From a virus, in the IMG/VR virus record IMGVR_UViG_3300025122_005608, positions 1 through 64,000 of that record: a stretch of 64,000 nucleotides of DNA; one strand, written 5' to 3'. Numbering within the stretch: the first letter of the stretch is position 1; every line of letters begins with the position of its first letter. Of the stretch, positions 6,722 through 15,374 are shown piece by piece. Below the pieces are notes generated by a model. It had not been told where the DNA came from. It searched no databases and saw nothing but the letters and a program-made list of their open reading frames with translations. The translations under genes and the position numbers were made by a program.

Positions 6722-8032
6722 ATGAAAAAAATATATGTTTTAGATACTAGTGTTTGCTTAACAGATGCCGATTCTATAACTTCTTTCGAAAATAATGATA
6801 TCATAATTCCTCTTAAAGTTCTAGAGGAAATAGATCATCATAAAAAACGTCAAGATGGTGTAGGTATTAATGCACGTAAATCTATTCGAACTCTTGACAC
6901 TTTCCGTGAAAAAGGAAATTTAAACAAAGGTGTAAGAATCGCCAAAGGAAAAGGTATGATCTATGTTAAAGGTCATGACCCATCTCACCTTCCGGAAGCA
7001 TTTGACCCCTCCGTACCTGATAATCAAATTATTGGGACTGCTCTAACAGAAAAACACCTTCAACCTAAAAGAAAAGTAATTGTTGTATCACGTGATATTA
7101 ATATGCGCGTTAAATGCGATGCAGTTGGCCTCTTATCGCAAGATTATATCGAGGGCCAAGTTGTAAAAAATTTAAGCTATATTTATACTGGTACAGCCTC
7201 TCACTTGGTCGATGATCAGATCATCGACAGATTCTATAATAACGAAGACGTCTTTTTTGAACCCGAAGAGATAAAACTTTTTCCAAACGAATTTGTGATG
7301 CTCGTTTCAAATTCTAATGAGAAAAAAACAGCATTGGCGCGCTTCATGAACTATGAACGGCCTTTAAAAAGAGTTAATGAATACAAAAGTGGAGTATGGG
7401 ATGTGTTTCCCCGCAATAAAGAACAATCTTATGCTTTAAATCTCTTATTGGACCCCAATATTAAGTTGGTTACTTTAGTGGGGAAGGCTGGCTCTGGTAA
7501 AACTCTGTGCGCAATTGCAGCTGCTTTACAGCAAACAGTTGACGGAGATCAAATATATAAAAGATTAATTGTTTCTCGCCCTATCCAGCCCATGGGAAAA
7601 GACATCGGATATTTACCCGGTACCATGGAAGAAAAAATGTCTCCATGGTTGGCGCCCATCGAAGACAACCTTAGATTTTTAATGGGTAACGATAAAGCGG
7701 CTTTGGAAATGTACGTAAGAGATGGCACTATCGAAATTGAAGCTTTGACATATATAAGAGGGCGCTCTATATCTAATGCTTTCATTATTATCGATGAGGC
7801 TCAAAATTTAACCATTCATGAATTGAAAACTATTATCACTCGCGTAGGAGAAGGTACTAAAATTATACTAACGGGGGATATCGAACAAATTGATAATGTT
7901 TATACAGACGAAACCTCGAATGGCCTAACTCATGCCGTGGAAAAATTTAAAGCCTATGAAATTGCAGGCCATGTCACTCTCCAAAAGGGCGAACGCAGCA
8001 AAGTTGCCACTTTAGCCGCAAAAGTTTTATAA
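6722..8032 (+). CDS. phoH: PIN-PhoH fusion: RNase and RNA-dependent ATPase
   Basis: 436 residues. N-terminal PIN nuclease domain (about 1-150) with acidic residues in VLDTSV, PLKVLEEIDHH and SRDINMRVK. C-terminal PhoH ATPase with Walker A GKAGSGKT (254-261), Walker B FIIIDEAQN (354-362) and a sensor-like ILTGDIEQID (382-391). PIN-PhoH proteins (PhoH2) unwind and cut RNA; PhoH genes are very common in marine phages, where links to phosphate stress are proposed but unproven. Alone downstream of its own promoter, so probably expressed early. Confidence 0.92.
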   Translation: MKKIYVLDTSVCLTDADSITSFENNDIIIPLKVLEEIDHHKKRQDGVGINARKSIRTLDTFREKGNLNKGVRIAKGKGMIYVKGHDPSHLPEAFDPSVPDNQIIGTALTEKHLQPKRKVIVVSRDINMRVKCDAVGLLSQDYIEGQVVKNLSYIYTGTASHLVDDQIIDRFYNNEDVFFEPEEIKLFPNEFVMLVSNSNEKKTALARFMNYERPLKRVNEYKSGVWDVFPRNKEQSYALNLLLDPNIKLVTLVGKAGSGKTLCAIAAALQQTVDGDQIYKRLIVSRPIQPMGKDIGYLPGTMEEKMSPWLAPIEDNLRFLMGNDKAALEMYVRDGTIEIEALTYIRGRSISNAFIIIDEAQNLTIHELKTIITRVGEGTKIILTGDIEQIDNVYTDETSNGLTHAVEKFKAYEIAGHVTLQKGERSKVATLAAKVL

Positions 8033-8049
8033 TATATCAATTCAAACTC

Positions 8050-8078
8050 TTGACTTTTTTCCCATTAGCATATATAAT
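8050..8078 (+). promoter_or_regulatory. Strong sigma70-type promoter for tRNA-Leu and following genes
   Basis: TTGACT (8050-8055), 17-base spacer, perfect TATAAT (8073-8078). Transcription would begin close to the first base of the tRNA (8087), so the tRNA lies at the very start of the transcript, and read-through would serve the genes from 8199 onward. Confidence 0.8.
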
Positions 8079-8086
8079 GTTTCTTT

Positions 8087-8171
8087 GGGAAAGTGGTGGA
8101 AGTGGTAGACACGACAGACTTAAAATCTGTTGCCAAAATTAGGCGTGGGGGTTCAAATCCCCCCTTTCCTA
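8087..8171 (+). tRNA. tRNA-Leu, anticodon UAA
   Basis: 85 bases fold as a class II tRNA. Acceptor stem GGGAAAG with CTTTCCT (one G-U pair); anticodon stem ACAGA/TCTGT with loop CTTAAAA giving anticodon UAA; a long variable arm with GCC/GGC stem; T arm GGGGG-TTCAAAT-CCCCC; discriminator A. CCA is not encoded. It decodes UUA, a frequent codon in this AT-rich genome, which fits a codon-supply role. It is the only tRNA I found. Confidence 0.95.
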
Positions 8172-8198
8172 CTATATAAGCATAAGGAGAAAATAATA

Positions 8199-8510
8199 AT
8201 GAAAGTAAAATTTGGTGATACCGAACAAGAGATCGAAAAAAATCCCGCTTTAAAAGAGAAGGTGGAAAAAGATACAGAACTCAAGGATATGATTGTTAGT
8301 TATGTGGGAGAAAAGAAAAAGCCCGAAAATGATGAGGTTACATTAGAAATGGTTTTGGAAGTTATGGCAGAAGACTTTCCCGACTTTGTAATGCCGATTG
8401 CTGAAGAAAATTGGATTCGGGGATACCAGCAAGCGCTAGCAGATGTAGACGAAGGTCAGCGCCTAGCTTACGAAGAAGAACAGAAAGAGAAAGAAGGAAA
8501 AGATGAGTAA
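8199..8510 (+). CDS. Small acidic protein, unknown
   Basis: 103 residues from ATG 8199 (AAGGAG nine bases upstream); the frame stays open further upstream but that part overlaps the tRNA. Very acidic and charged, with helical stretches and a glutamate/lysine tail. No recognised domain. Its end overlaps the start of the metallopeptidase by eight bases. Confidence 0.6.
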   Translation: MKVKFGDTEQEIEKNPALKEKVEKDTELKDMIVSYVGEKKKPENDEVTLEMVLEVMAEDFPDFVMPIAEENWIRGYQQALADVDEGQRLAYEEEQKEKEGKDE

Positions 8511-9192
8511 TCTTCAATCTTATCTGGAGTCCTCGAACGAAAAAGCTCGTGACCAACAAAAAGAGTGGAAATTATTTGGCAATATCGACGTCTTTATCAA
8601 GGATCCCTTTGTCACCCCTATTAATGTACCAGATATCATTAACAAATTTGAACAGTTGATTCCCTCTCACCTGACATATGGACTTGATTCGATATATATT
8701 GGAGATTTTAAAGAATTCCAACAAAGAAATATTAATGCTTTTTTTGAAGGCGGAACAATTTACGTCTCTAATATCCAAGACGATTTGGAAGATTTTCTTG
8801 ATGACATCATACATGAATTAGCGCATTCTGTAGAGGCCCAAAATGGATTAGAAATTTATGGAGACGGTCGTTTAGAGAATGAATTTTTAGGCAAGAGGAA
8901 AAAGCTCTATTATATATTGAAGGAAGAGGGTTACGATATAAACTTGCTTGATTTTCTTAACCCGGAATATACTCGCGAATTTGATGAACTTTTGTATAAG
9001 AAAATAGGTTATTCGAACTTAAGAGACCTCACAGGAGGATTGTTCTATTCTCCTTACGGAGCTACCTCATTGTCAGAATATTTCGCGAATGCCTTTGAAG
9101 CCTTCTTTATGAAAAAAGATTTTAATACCTTGCAATCACTATCCCCGGTGTTGTATAATAAGATAGAAAAACTAGCAGACCGAGGTGAATAG
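8503..9192 (+). CDS. Zincin-type metallopeptidase
   Basis: 229 residues. The zinc-binding helix is IIHELAHSVEA with HELAH at 104-108; a downstream helix SLSEYFANAFEAFF offers Glu192 as third ligand, as in gluzincin/lethal-factor-like peptidases. No signal peptide, so it should act in the cytoplasm or be packaged. Similar short zincins occur in large marine myoviruses, with unknown targets. Overlaps both neighbours, so it is co-translated with the 103-aa protein and the nuclease. Confidence 0.8.
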   Translation: MSNLQSYLESSNEKARDQQKEWKLFGNIDVFIKDPFVTPINVPDIINKFEQLIPSHLTYGLDSIYIGDFKEFQQRNINAFFEGGTIYVSNIQDDLEDFLDDIIHELAHSVEAQNGLEIYGDGRLENEFLGKRKKLYYILKEEGYDINLLDFLNPEYTREFDELLYKKIGYSNLRDLTGGLFYSPYGATSLSEYFANAFEAFFMKKDFNTLQSLSPVLYNKIEKLADRGE

Positions 9193-9968
9193 TGAGTCAT
9201 GTATCTTTTTCAGAATTAAAAATTTGGAATGATTGTCCTTTTAAACATAAGATAACATATATTGACGGGATAAAAGGCTTCAAAGGTAACGAATATACGG
9301 CCTTTGGAACTGCTATTCATGATGTATGTGAAAATGTATTACTGCATCCCGAACTGGAAGACGAATGCCGCATGTATTTTGACTTGAAATTCATCGGTGA
9401 GGTTAATTCGCTTAAAGAGCAGAATATTCCTGTAGATCAAAAAATGATCAACGAAATGAAGCAGCAAGGATCCGAGTTGTCTGTTTTGATTTTGCCAGGG
9501 GTGAAAGAGCATTTTCAAGATTATGAAGTGTTTTCAACGGAAGAAGAGATATATGAAGATGTTGAGGGGTACGAAGACCAATACAAGTTTAAAGGCTTTA
9601 TCGATCTGGTACTAAAAACGCCAGACGGCAAATACCATATTATCGATTGGAAGAGTTGTTCATGGGGATGGGATGTGAAAAGAAAATTTGACCCCATGAC
9701 CACTTATCAATTAACTTTCTATAAACATTATTTTGCGAACAAATACAATATAGACCCCTCTAATATTGAGACACACTTTGCCCTCCTTAAAAGAACTGCC
9801 AAAAAAAACAAAGTAGAAATATTTAGGGTGACAAGCGGAGCAAAAAAAACACAAAACGCCCTTAACTTGTTGACAAAAGCATTGCATAATATAGCAAGAA
9901 AGAATTTTTTGAAAAATAGATTAGCTTGTAATCGCTGTGAATTCAAAAAAACACAATATTGTCCATGA
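9192..9968 (+). CDS. RecB/Cas4-like PD-(D/E)XK nuclease with Fe-S cysteines
   Basis: 258 residues from GTG (GAGG upstream; start overlaps the previous TAG). Nuclease motifs in order: SFSELKIWNDCP at the N-terminus, FGTAIHDV (His43), GFIDLVL (Asp138), IIDWKS (Asp152, Lys154) and TYQLTFY (Gln173). Cys15 plus Cys246, Cys249 and Cys257 match the one-plus-three layout of a 4Fe-4S cluster in Cas4/AddB nucleases. Likely a 5'-3' or single-strand exonuclease in phage replication, recombination or host DNA breakdown. No cas genes or CRISPR repeats are nearby. Confidence 0.85.
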   Translation: MSHVSFSELKIWNDCPFKHKITYIDGIKGFKGNEYTAFGTAIHDVCENVLLHPELEDECRMYFDLKFIGEVNSLKEQNIPVDQKMINEMKQQGSELSVLILPGVKEHFQDYEVFSTEEEIYEDVEGYEDQYKFKGFIDLVLKTPDGKYHIIDWKSCSWGWDVKRKFDPMTTYQLTFYKHYFANKYNIDPSNIETHFALLKRTAKKNKVEIFRVTSGAKKTQNALNLLTKALHNIARKNFLKNRLACNRCEFKKTQYCP

Positions 9969-9981
9969 ATAAGAGGTTGAT

Positions 9982-11241
9982 GTGGAAGAAAAGATTAAAG
10001 TACTAGTATTAAGTGATCATCCTTTAAGCCCTTCAGGCGTGGGAATCCAAACAAAAAACATGATCGACGCAATGCTACAGACCGGTAAATACAAATTTGT
10101 TTGTCTAGGCGGCGCTATTAAGCATGCCGACTATAGACCATTGAAGACAGAGGAATGGGGAGATGATTTTGTGGTCTACCCGATTGATGGTTATGGGAGT
10201 CCGGACCAAATACGTTCGTTGCTTCGGGCAGAAAGACCTAATCTCTTGTGGTTTATGACAGATCCTCGATTTTGGGGCTGGCTGTGGCAAATGGAAGACG
10301 AAATTCGCCCCCTTGTTCCAATGGTCTATTATCACGTATGGGACAACTTCCCAGCCCCAACCTATAATAGACCATGGTATGAATCTACCGATGTGATAGC
10401 TTGTATCTCTAAAGTAACCAAGGGGGTTGTGGACGAGGTAGTCCCGGAACATGGGGACGTGAGTTATCTTCCACACTCTGTAGATACAGATATATTTTGT
10501 AAATTACCTGCGGAAAATGTCACAGCCCAGAGATTGGGGAACTTCCCTGATTCTGAAAATAAGACAATTTTTCTTTTTAACAGCAGAAATGCCAGAAGGA
10601 AGCAGAGCGGATCATTAATATTTTGGTTTAATGCCTTTTTAAACAAAGTGGGAAGGGATGAAGCACTTCTTGTGATGCACACCGACCCTAAAGACCCGCA
10701 TGGTCAAGACTTGGAGGCCATTATAGAACTTTTAGATTTGAAAGAGAAGGTGATGCTCTCACGAGACAAGCTCCCTCCTGAAAGTATGGCCGTATTGTAT
10801 GGCATGGCGGATTGTACTGTGAGCATTTCGGATGCGGAAGGTTTTGGTCTTTCAACTCTGGAATCTCTAGCCACCGAAACTCCAATTATTGTTACAATGA
10901 CAGGGGGTCTCAAGGAGCAAGTTACCGATGGGGAAAATTGGTTCGGCGTAGGAATCGAACCCGCATCCCGGGCAATTATTGGGTCTCAAGATATTCCATG
11001 GATCTATGAAGATCGCGTTTCAGAAGAGAGTGTTGTTGCTGCTATGGAAAAAATTCATAACATGGGGAGTGAGGAGAGGGAAATGTTGGGCCACATGGGG
11101 CGCCAACATGTGTTGAAAAATTATAATTTTCAGAAATATGCTGAAAGTTGGGATAAACTGCTTACTCACGTAGTCAAAAAATTTGGTTCTTGGGATACTA
11201 GAAAAAATTATAAGTCTTGGAACATTTCAGAGGTAAAATAA
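9982..11241 (+). CDS. GT4-type (GT-B fold) glycosyltransferase
   Basis: 419 residues from GTG with AAGAGG upstream; the ATG two bases earlier is in another frame. N-terminal half begins IKVLVLSDHPLSPSGVGIQT, the glycine loop of GT-B enzymes. C-terminal half has the E-x7-E-like signature DAEGFGLSTLESLA around residue 283, which holds the nucleotide-sugar donor, then TPIIVTMTGG. Transfers a sugar from a nucleotide donor in the cytoplasm; donor and acceptor unknown. First gene of the sugar island; only 13 bases after the nuclease. Confidence 0.85.
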   Translation: MEEKIKVLVLSDHPLSPSGVGIQTKNMIDAMLQTGKYKFVCLGGAIKHADYRPLKTEEWGDDFVVYPIDGYGSPDQIRSLLRAERPNLLWFMTDPRFWGWLWQMEDEIRPLVPMVYYHVWDNFPAPTYNRPWYESTDVIACISKVTKGVVDEVVPEHGDVSYLPHSVDTDIFCKLPAENVTAQRLGNFPDSENKTIFLFNSRNARRKQSGSLIFWFNAFLNKVGRDEALLVMHTDPKDPHGQDLEAIIELLDLKEKVMLSRDKLPPESMAVLYGMADCTVSISDAEGFGLSTLESLATETPIIVTMTGGLKEQVTDGENWFGVGIEPASRAIIGSQDIPWIYEDRVSEESVVAAMEKIHNMGSEEREMLGHMGRQHVLKNYNFQKYAESWDKLLTHVVKKFGSWDTRKNYKSWNISEVK

Positions 11242-12519
11242 ATGAGAAAAAGATTATTAGTTAGGGGGCCCGTTTTATCGCGAAGTGGATATGGAGAGCA
11301 ATCACGTTTTGCCCTGCGGTGTTTGAGAGCGCATGAAGAATATTTTGATATTTATGTTGTTCCTACCGGGTGGGGAAACAACGGTTGGCTTTGGGAAGAT
11401 AATGAAGAAAGGCGATGGATAGATGGTCTTATCAAAAAAGGGCTACACCACGCTCAACACAAAGGTCAATATGATGCCTCACTTCAAATAACAATTCCTA
11501 ACGAGTGGGAAAAGTTGGCGCCAATTAATATTGGATTTACTGCTGGGATTGAGACAACACAAGTGGCCCCTATGTGGATTGAAAAATCTCAACTAATGGA
11601 TCATATTATTGTAGTTTCTAATTTTGCTAAAGAGACCTATCAAAATACTGTGTATAGCGGCACCGATAATAATACGGGGGAGCCTATACACAACTTTAGA
11701 TGTCAAACGCCGATTACTACTGCAAATTATTGTGTTAAAGATATTGAGACTGATCCTTTGGATTTAGATTTGGAATATGATTTTAATTTTCTCGTTACTG
11801 CGCAATGGGGTATTAGAAAGAATCTTGAGAATACAATTAGATGGTGCGTGGAAGAATTTATTGATCAAAAAGTGGGCTTAGTGGTAAAAACGAACTGGCA
11901 AAACGATTCTCGCAAGGATCGTTTTCACACCAGCGAGAGATTGCAAAATTTATTGGGTGAGTATCCCAATCGCAAATGTAAAATATATCTCATGCATGGC
12001 AGTATGACAGACAAGGAAGTACATGCCCTATATAAAAGCCCTAAAATTAAAGCGATCATATCAGCTACTCACGGCGAGGGATTTGGGCTTCCGCTGTTTG
12101 AAGCGGCTTATAGCGGACTTCCAATTGTAGCGCCGGATTGGAGTGGTCAATGTGATTTTTTGCATATGCCCATTGAAGATAAAAAGACTGGCAAGGAAAA
12201 AAGCAAAGCCATGTTTGGGGTGGTGGCTCACAAATTACAACCCATTCAACAGGAAGCCATCTGGCCTGGGGTATTACACGAAGGTTCTATGTGGTGTTAT
12301 CCCGAGCAGGGGTCTTTCAAAATGCGCTTGCGAGAAGTGCGTAAAGATTATGGGCGCTTTAAGAAACAAGCCCAACAACTTCAGACATGGCTGCATAAAG
12401 AGTTCGCCCCCGAAATTCAGTATGATAAGTTTGTAGCTCCGATCAAAAATTGTTTACCTGAAATGGTAGAAGAAAATTGGATGTCTGAAATTGAGAATAT
12501 AATTCAGGATTATGAATAA
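11242..12519 (+). CDS. GT4-like glycosyltransferase
   Basis: 425 residues, starting directly after the stop of the preceding glycosyltransferase. N-terminal PVLSRSGYGEQSRFAL resembles the acceptor-side glycine loop of GT4 enzymes. The donor-site signature HGEGFGLPLFEAAYSGLPIV lies around residue 278. A conserved-looking stretch DIYVVPTGWGNNGW follows strand two. Probably acts on the same glycan as its neighbours; specificity cannot be read from the sequence. Confidence 0.8.
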   Translation: MRKRLLVRGPVLSRSGYGEQSRFALRCLRAHEEYFDIYVVPTGWGNNGWLWEDNEERRWIDGLIKKGLHHAQHKGQYDASLQITIPNEWEKLAPINIGFTAGIETTQVAPMWIEKSQLMDHIIVVSNFAKETYQNTVYSGTDNNTGEPIHNFRCQTPITTANYCVKDIETDPLDLDLEYDFNFLVTAQWGIRKNLENTIRWCVEEFIDQKVGLVVKTNWQNDSRKDRFHTSERLQNLLGEYPNRKCKIYLMHGSMTDKEVHALYKSPKIKAIISATHGEGFGLPLFEAAYSGLPIVAPDWSGQCDFLHMPIEDKKTGKEKSKAMFGVVAHKLQPIQQEAIWPGVLHEGSMWCYPEQGSFKMRLREVRKDYGRFKKQAQQLQTWLHKEFAPEIQYDKFVAPIKNCLPEMVEENWMSEIENIIQDYE

Positions 12520-14143
12520 ATGCTTTATTTTTATCGCTGATTTATTCCTTGAAAACGTTATAGGCGGCGGTGAGCTAAATAATGAAGAACTTGTCAAACT
12601 ATTACAAGAAAAAAAACACACAGTTCGCAAAATACACTCCCGACATGTTGATAAGAGATATCTAAAAAAGAACAAGGATTCTTTTTTTATCATAGGTAAT
12701 TTCGTTGAATTAAGCTTCGAGTGTAAAGAGTGGTTAATTCAAAATGCAAATTACATAATTTATGAACACGATCACAAATATATAGCATCTAGGAATCCTG
12801 CTGTTTACCGAAATTTTAAAGCCCCATCCACCCAGCTTAGAAATTATTTATTCTATAAGCATGCTCAAAAAGTTTTATGTCAGACTAATTTTCATCGAGA
12901 TATTTTGTGTAAAAATTTGAATTTAAATAATATTCTGAGCGTGGGCGGTAACCTCTGGTCGTTGGATATTTTAGAGAAGTTGAGAGCAATTGGAAGTCAA
13001 AAAAAGACAGAAAAATGTTCCATAATGAAATCGAATATTCCTCATAAAAATACCTCTAAAGCGGTCAGTTATTGTGAGGCGCATGGACATGAGTATGAGC
13101 TTGTATCAGACAATAATTATATTGCTTTTTTGGAGAAATTAGGAAGGAATAAAACCTTAGTGTTTTTTCCGGGTACACCTGAGACTTTATCGCGCATAGT
13201 GTGCGAAGCGAGGATGATGGGGATGTCTGTCAAAACTAATGGACTTGTGGGCGCCGCCCAAGAGGATTGGTTTACAACCAAGGGTGATAAATTAATCGAT
13301 TATATGATTAGCAAGAGGGAAGAAATATGTGAGATTTTAATAAAAGAATCAACAGAGGCTAAGAAAACGGTTGCTGAGAAAAAGGTCAGTATCATTTCTA
13401 CCTTTCATAGTGGAGAAGAATATTTAGAGGGGTTTTTGGAAAATATAACAAACCTCGACATGTTTGATGAGTGCGAACTTATTTTAATTGATTCTGTTTC
13501 TCCTGGTAGAGAAAGAGATATAATCAACCCTTACTTGGAAAAGTACGATAATATCGTTTATTGTCGTTTTGAAGAAAGATTTGGCCCCACAGCGGGGCAC
13601 AATTTAGCCCTCATGAAAGTTTCCACCCCCTATGTTGCCTTGGCATGTATTGACGACCGTAAAAGAGAGGACGCTATACGTGTGATGTACGATAGTTTGT
13701 CCCATAATAAAGATGTTGATTTAGTATACGGCGACTGTTTAGTCACTTCTATAAAAAATGAAACGTGCGAACACACAAAAGCATCCACGCTAGTAGAACA
13801 TTCTTTAGGGGAGTTCTCTAGAGAAAATATGATTAAATGCCTACCAGGGCCTATGCCAATGTGGCGAATGAAAATACATGAAGAGGTAGGGTTTTTTGAT
13901 GAAGAAAATCATGATTTTGCCGATGATTGGGAGATGTGGCTTAGGGCAGTTAATAATGGCAGTAGGTTTAAAAAAATTAATAAAATTATAGGATTATATC
14001 TTGAAGGGGGAAGATCACAACAAGAGAATAACTTAAGGCAGAAAAAAGAAGAAGCTAAATTATTCTTTAAATATTCGCACATTTTTGGTTATAATAATAA
14101 TAAGAAATATGGAGCCTATTTTAGGCAGTTTTTGGGAGAATGA
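12512..14143 (+). CDS. Two-domain glycosyltransferase: GT-B-like N-terminus fused to GT2
   Basis: 543 residues, overlapping the previous stop by eight bases. Residues 1-280 look like a reduced GT-B domain (GGGELNNEELVKLL near the start; PGTPETLSRIVCEARMMG with a donor-site-like helix near 225). From about residue 290 a GT2 (GT-A) domain begins KVSIISTFHSGEEYL, with an acidic metal-binding site in LACIDDRKRED near 379 and a late DDWEMWLRA typical of GT2. The fusion could add two sugars in sequence. The N-terminal part has no clear complete donor site and may be non-catalytic. Confidence 0.75.
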   Translation: MNKCFIFIADLFLENVIGGGELNNEELVKLLQEKKHTVRKIHSRHVDKRYLKKNKDSFFIIGNFVELSFECKEWLIQNANYIIYEHDHKYIASRNPAVYRNFKAPSTQLRNYLFYKHAQKVLCQTNFHRDILCKNLNLNNILSVGGNLWSLDILEKLRAIGSQKKTEKCSIMKSNIPHKNTSKAVSYCEAHGHEYELVSDNNYIAFLEKLGRNKTLVFFPGTPETLSRIVCEARMMGMSVKTNGLVGAAQEDWFTTKGDKLIDYMISKREEICEILIKESTEAKKTVAEKKVSIISTFHSGEEYLEGFLENITNLDMFDECELILIDSVSPGRERDIINPYLEKYDNIVYCRFEERFGPTAGHNLALMKVSTPYVALACIDDRKREDAIRVMYDSLSHNKDVDLVYGDCLVTSIKNETCEHTKASTLVEHSLGEFSRENMIKCLPGPMPMWRMKIHEEVGFFDEENHDFADDWEMWLRAVNNGSRFKKINKIIGLYLEGGRSQQENNLRQKKEEAKLFFKYSHIFGYNNNKKYGAYFRQFLGE

Positions 14144-14149
14144 GACCTC

Positions 14150-14962
14150 GTGGAAAAAAAACATAGATTAGTTGAATATTGTAAATGGAAGAACGGTGAC
14201 CAAATCGAAACCCAATTTGGTGTTTCGACAGCTGTGATTTTCTATGGCCAGCATGGGGAAGACCTTGAAGTATACATAGACTTTATCTCGAAAGATCTTG
14301 CCACTTTTAAAAATGGGGGTACATATATAGAATTAGGAGCCTCAGATGGTGTAAAGTTTTCCAATACTAAATTTTTTGAAGAGGAACTAGGGTTTAAAGG
14401 AATTTTAATAGAGCCAGTACCCGAAATGTTTGAAACCTTAAAAAGAACTCGTCCTAGCAACTGCTTATATAATTGCGTGGTTAGCCCGCAAAAAGACCCG
14501 GTATCGTTTTTAGTCGGCGGCGGTATGGGAGGCCCATGGGTTTCGGGAGTGGAAGCTACGATGTCACCCGCTGCCCGGGCCCGAGCCTATGCGAATCCCG
14601 AATCGGATATTGCAAATTCGATGTATGTTAGCAGATCTATTGATGTAGAAACTAAAAAATTATCTTCACTAATGAAAGAAAACGATATGCGTTATGTTGA
14701 TTTGCTTTCTATTGATGTTGAGGGCGGCGAGTATGAGGTACTAAAAACTATTGATTGGAATATCCCCATTTATTTAATAGTGGTGGAATTAGATGGGCTT
14801 GACCTGGATAAGGATCATCTTTGTCGGGAACTTTTAAAGAAAAATGGATATGCGTTTCATAAAACAGTTGGAGTTTCTGAAATTTGGTATGATAGCGAAT
14901 ACATGCCCAAAAGGCAAAAAGCGTTTAACGATGTTTATACTCAAAAAAGAGGGGAAGAATAA
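14150..14962 (+). CDS. FkbM-family methyltransferase
   Basis: 270 residues from GTG. SAM-binding motif YIELGASDGVKFSNT near residue 59, acidic loop LIEPVPEMF near 86, and the FkbM hallmark LLSIDVEGGEYEVLK near 185. FkbM enzymes O-methylate sugars or polyketides; in this setting a glycan hydroxyl is the likely target. Seven bases after the double glycosyltransferase. Confidence 0.85.
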   Translation: MEKKHRLVEYCKWKNGDQIETQFGVSTAVIFYGQHGEDLEVYIDFISKDLATFKNGGTYIELGASDGVKFSNTKFFEEELGFKGILIEPVPEMFETLKRTRPSNCLYNCVVSPQKDPVSFLVGGGMGGPWVSGVEATMSPAARARAYANPESDIANSMYVSRSIDVETKKLSSLMKENDMRYVDLLSIDVEGGEYEVLKTIDWNIPIYLIVVELDGLDLDKDHLCRELLKKNGYAFHKTVGVSEIWYDSEYMPKRQKAFNDVYTQKRGEE

Positions 14963-14963
14963 A

Positions 14964-15374
14964 ATGGAAAAAAGAAAATATTTACCTACTTTATCTGAAC
15001 TAATTGATCGCCTTTCAATCGCACAATTGAAGGAAGTATTTATAGCAGAACATAAAGAAGAATACGGGGAAGAAATTGTTGCAATTTTACATGACATTAG
15101 TTTAATTTTAGATGAGGAAAATATTCGATTAGATTCTGAAACCATAAGAGCGATTGTGGTTTTATCCCAGATGAATTTGCATATATGGCATAACGAATCC
15201 AACTATCGTAAGGGCATCAAAGACGGCAATAATCTTGAACTCACCCATGGATTAAATGGTATAAGAAACACGGCAAAAAATAAAATTCAAGAGTTGGCTG
15301 GTGGGAGAAAAGATTATAAAATCGACTGCCTAGCAGCCGACTTTAAAGATTGGGAGATTAGTTGGGATGCATGA
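14964..15374 (+). CDS. Unknown helical protein of the sugar island
   Basis: 136 residues from ATG 14964 with GGGGAAG upstream; the frame is open earlier, but that part overlaps the methyltransferase. Begins YLPTLSELIDRLSIAQLKEVFI and is predicted mostly helical, with a WHNESNYRKG segment in the middle. I recognise no family. Its ATGA overlap with the oxidoreductase suggests a functional link. Confidence 0.6.
   Translation: MEKRKYLPTLSELIDRLSIAQLKEVFIAEHKEEYGEEIVAILHDISLILDEENIRLDSETIRAIVVLSQMNLHIWHNESNYRKGIKDGNNLELTHGLNGIRNTAKNKIQELAGGRKDYKIDCLAADFKDWEISWDA

Noticed and set aside
8130-8198. Upstream extension of the 103-aa gene to 8130.
   Set aside because: It would run through the tRNA; ATG 8199 has a good ribosome-binding site.
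9192-9968. Cas4-like nuclease taken as a sign of a CRISPR system.
   Set aside because: No CRISPR repeats or other cas genes occur in the window; such nucleases are common in phages on their own.
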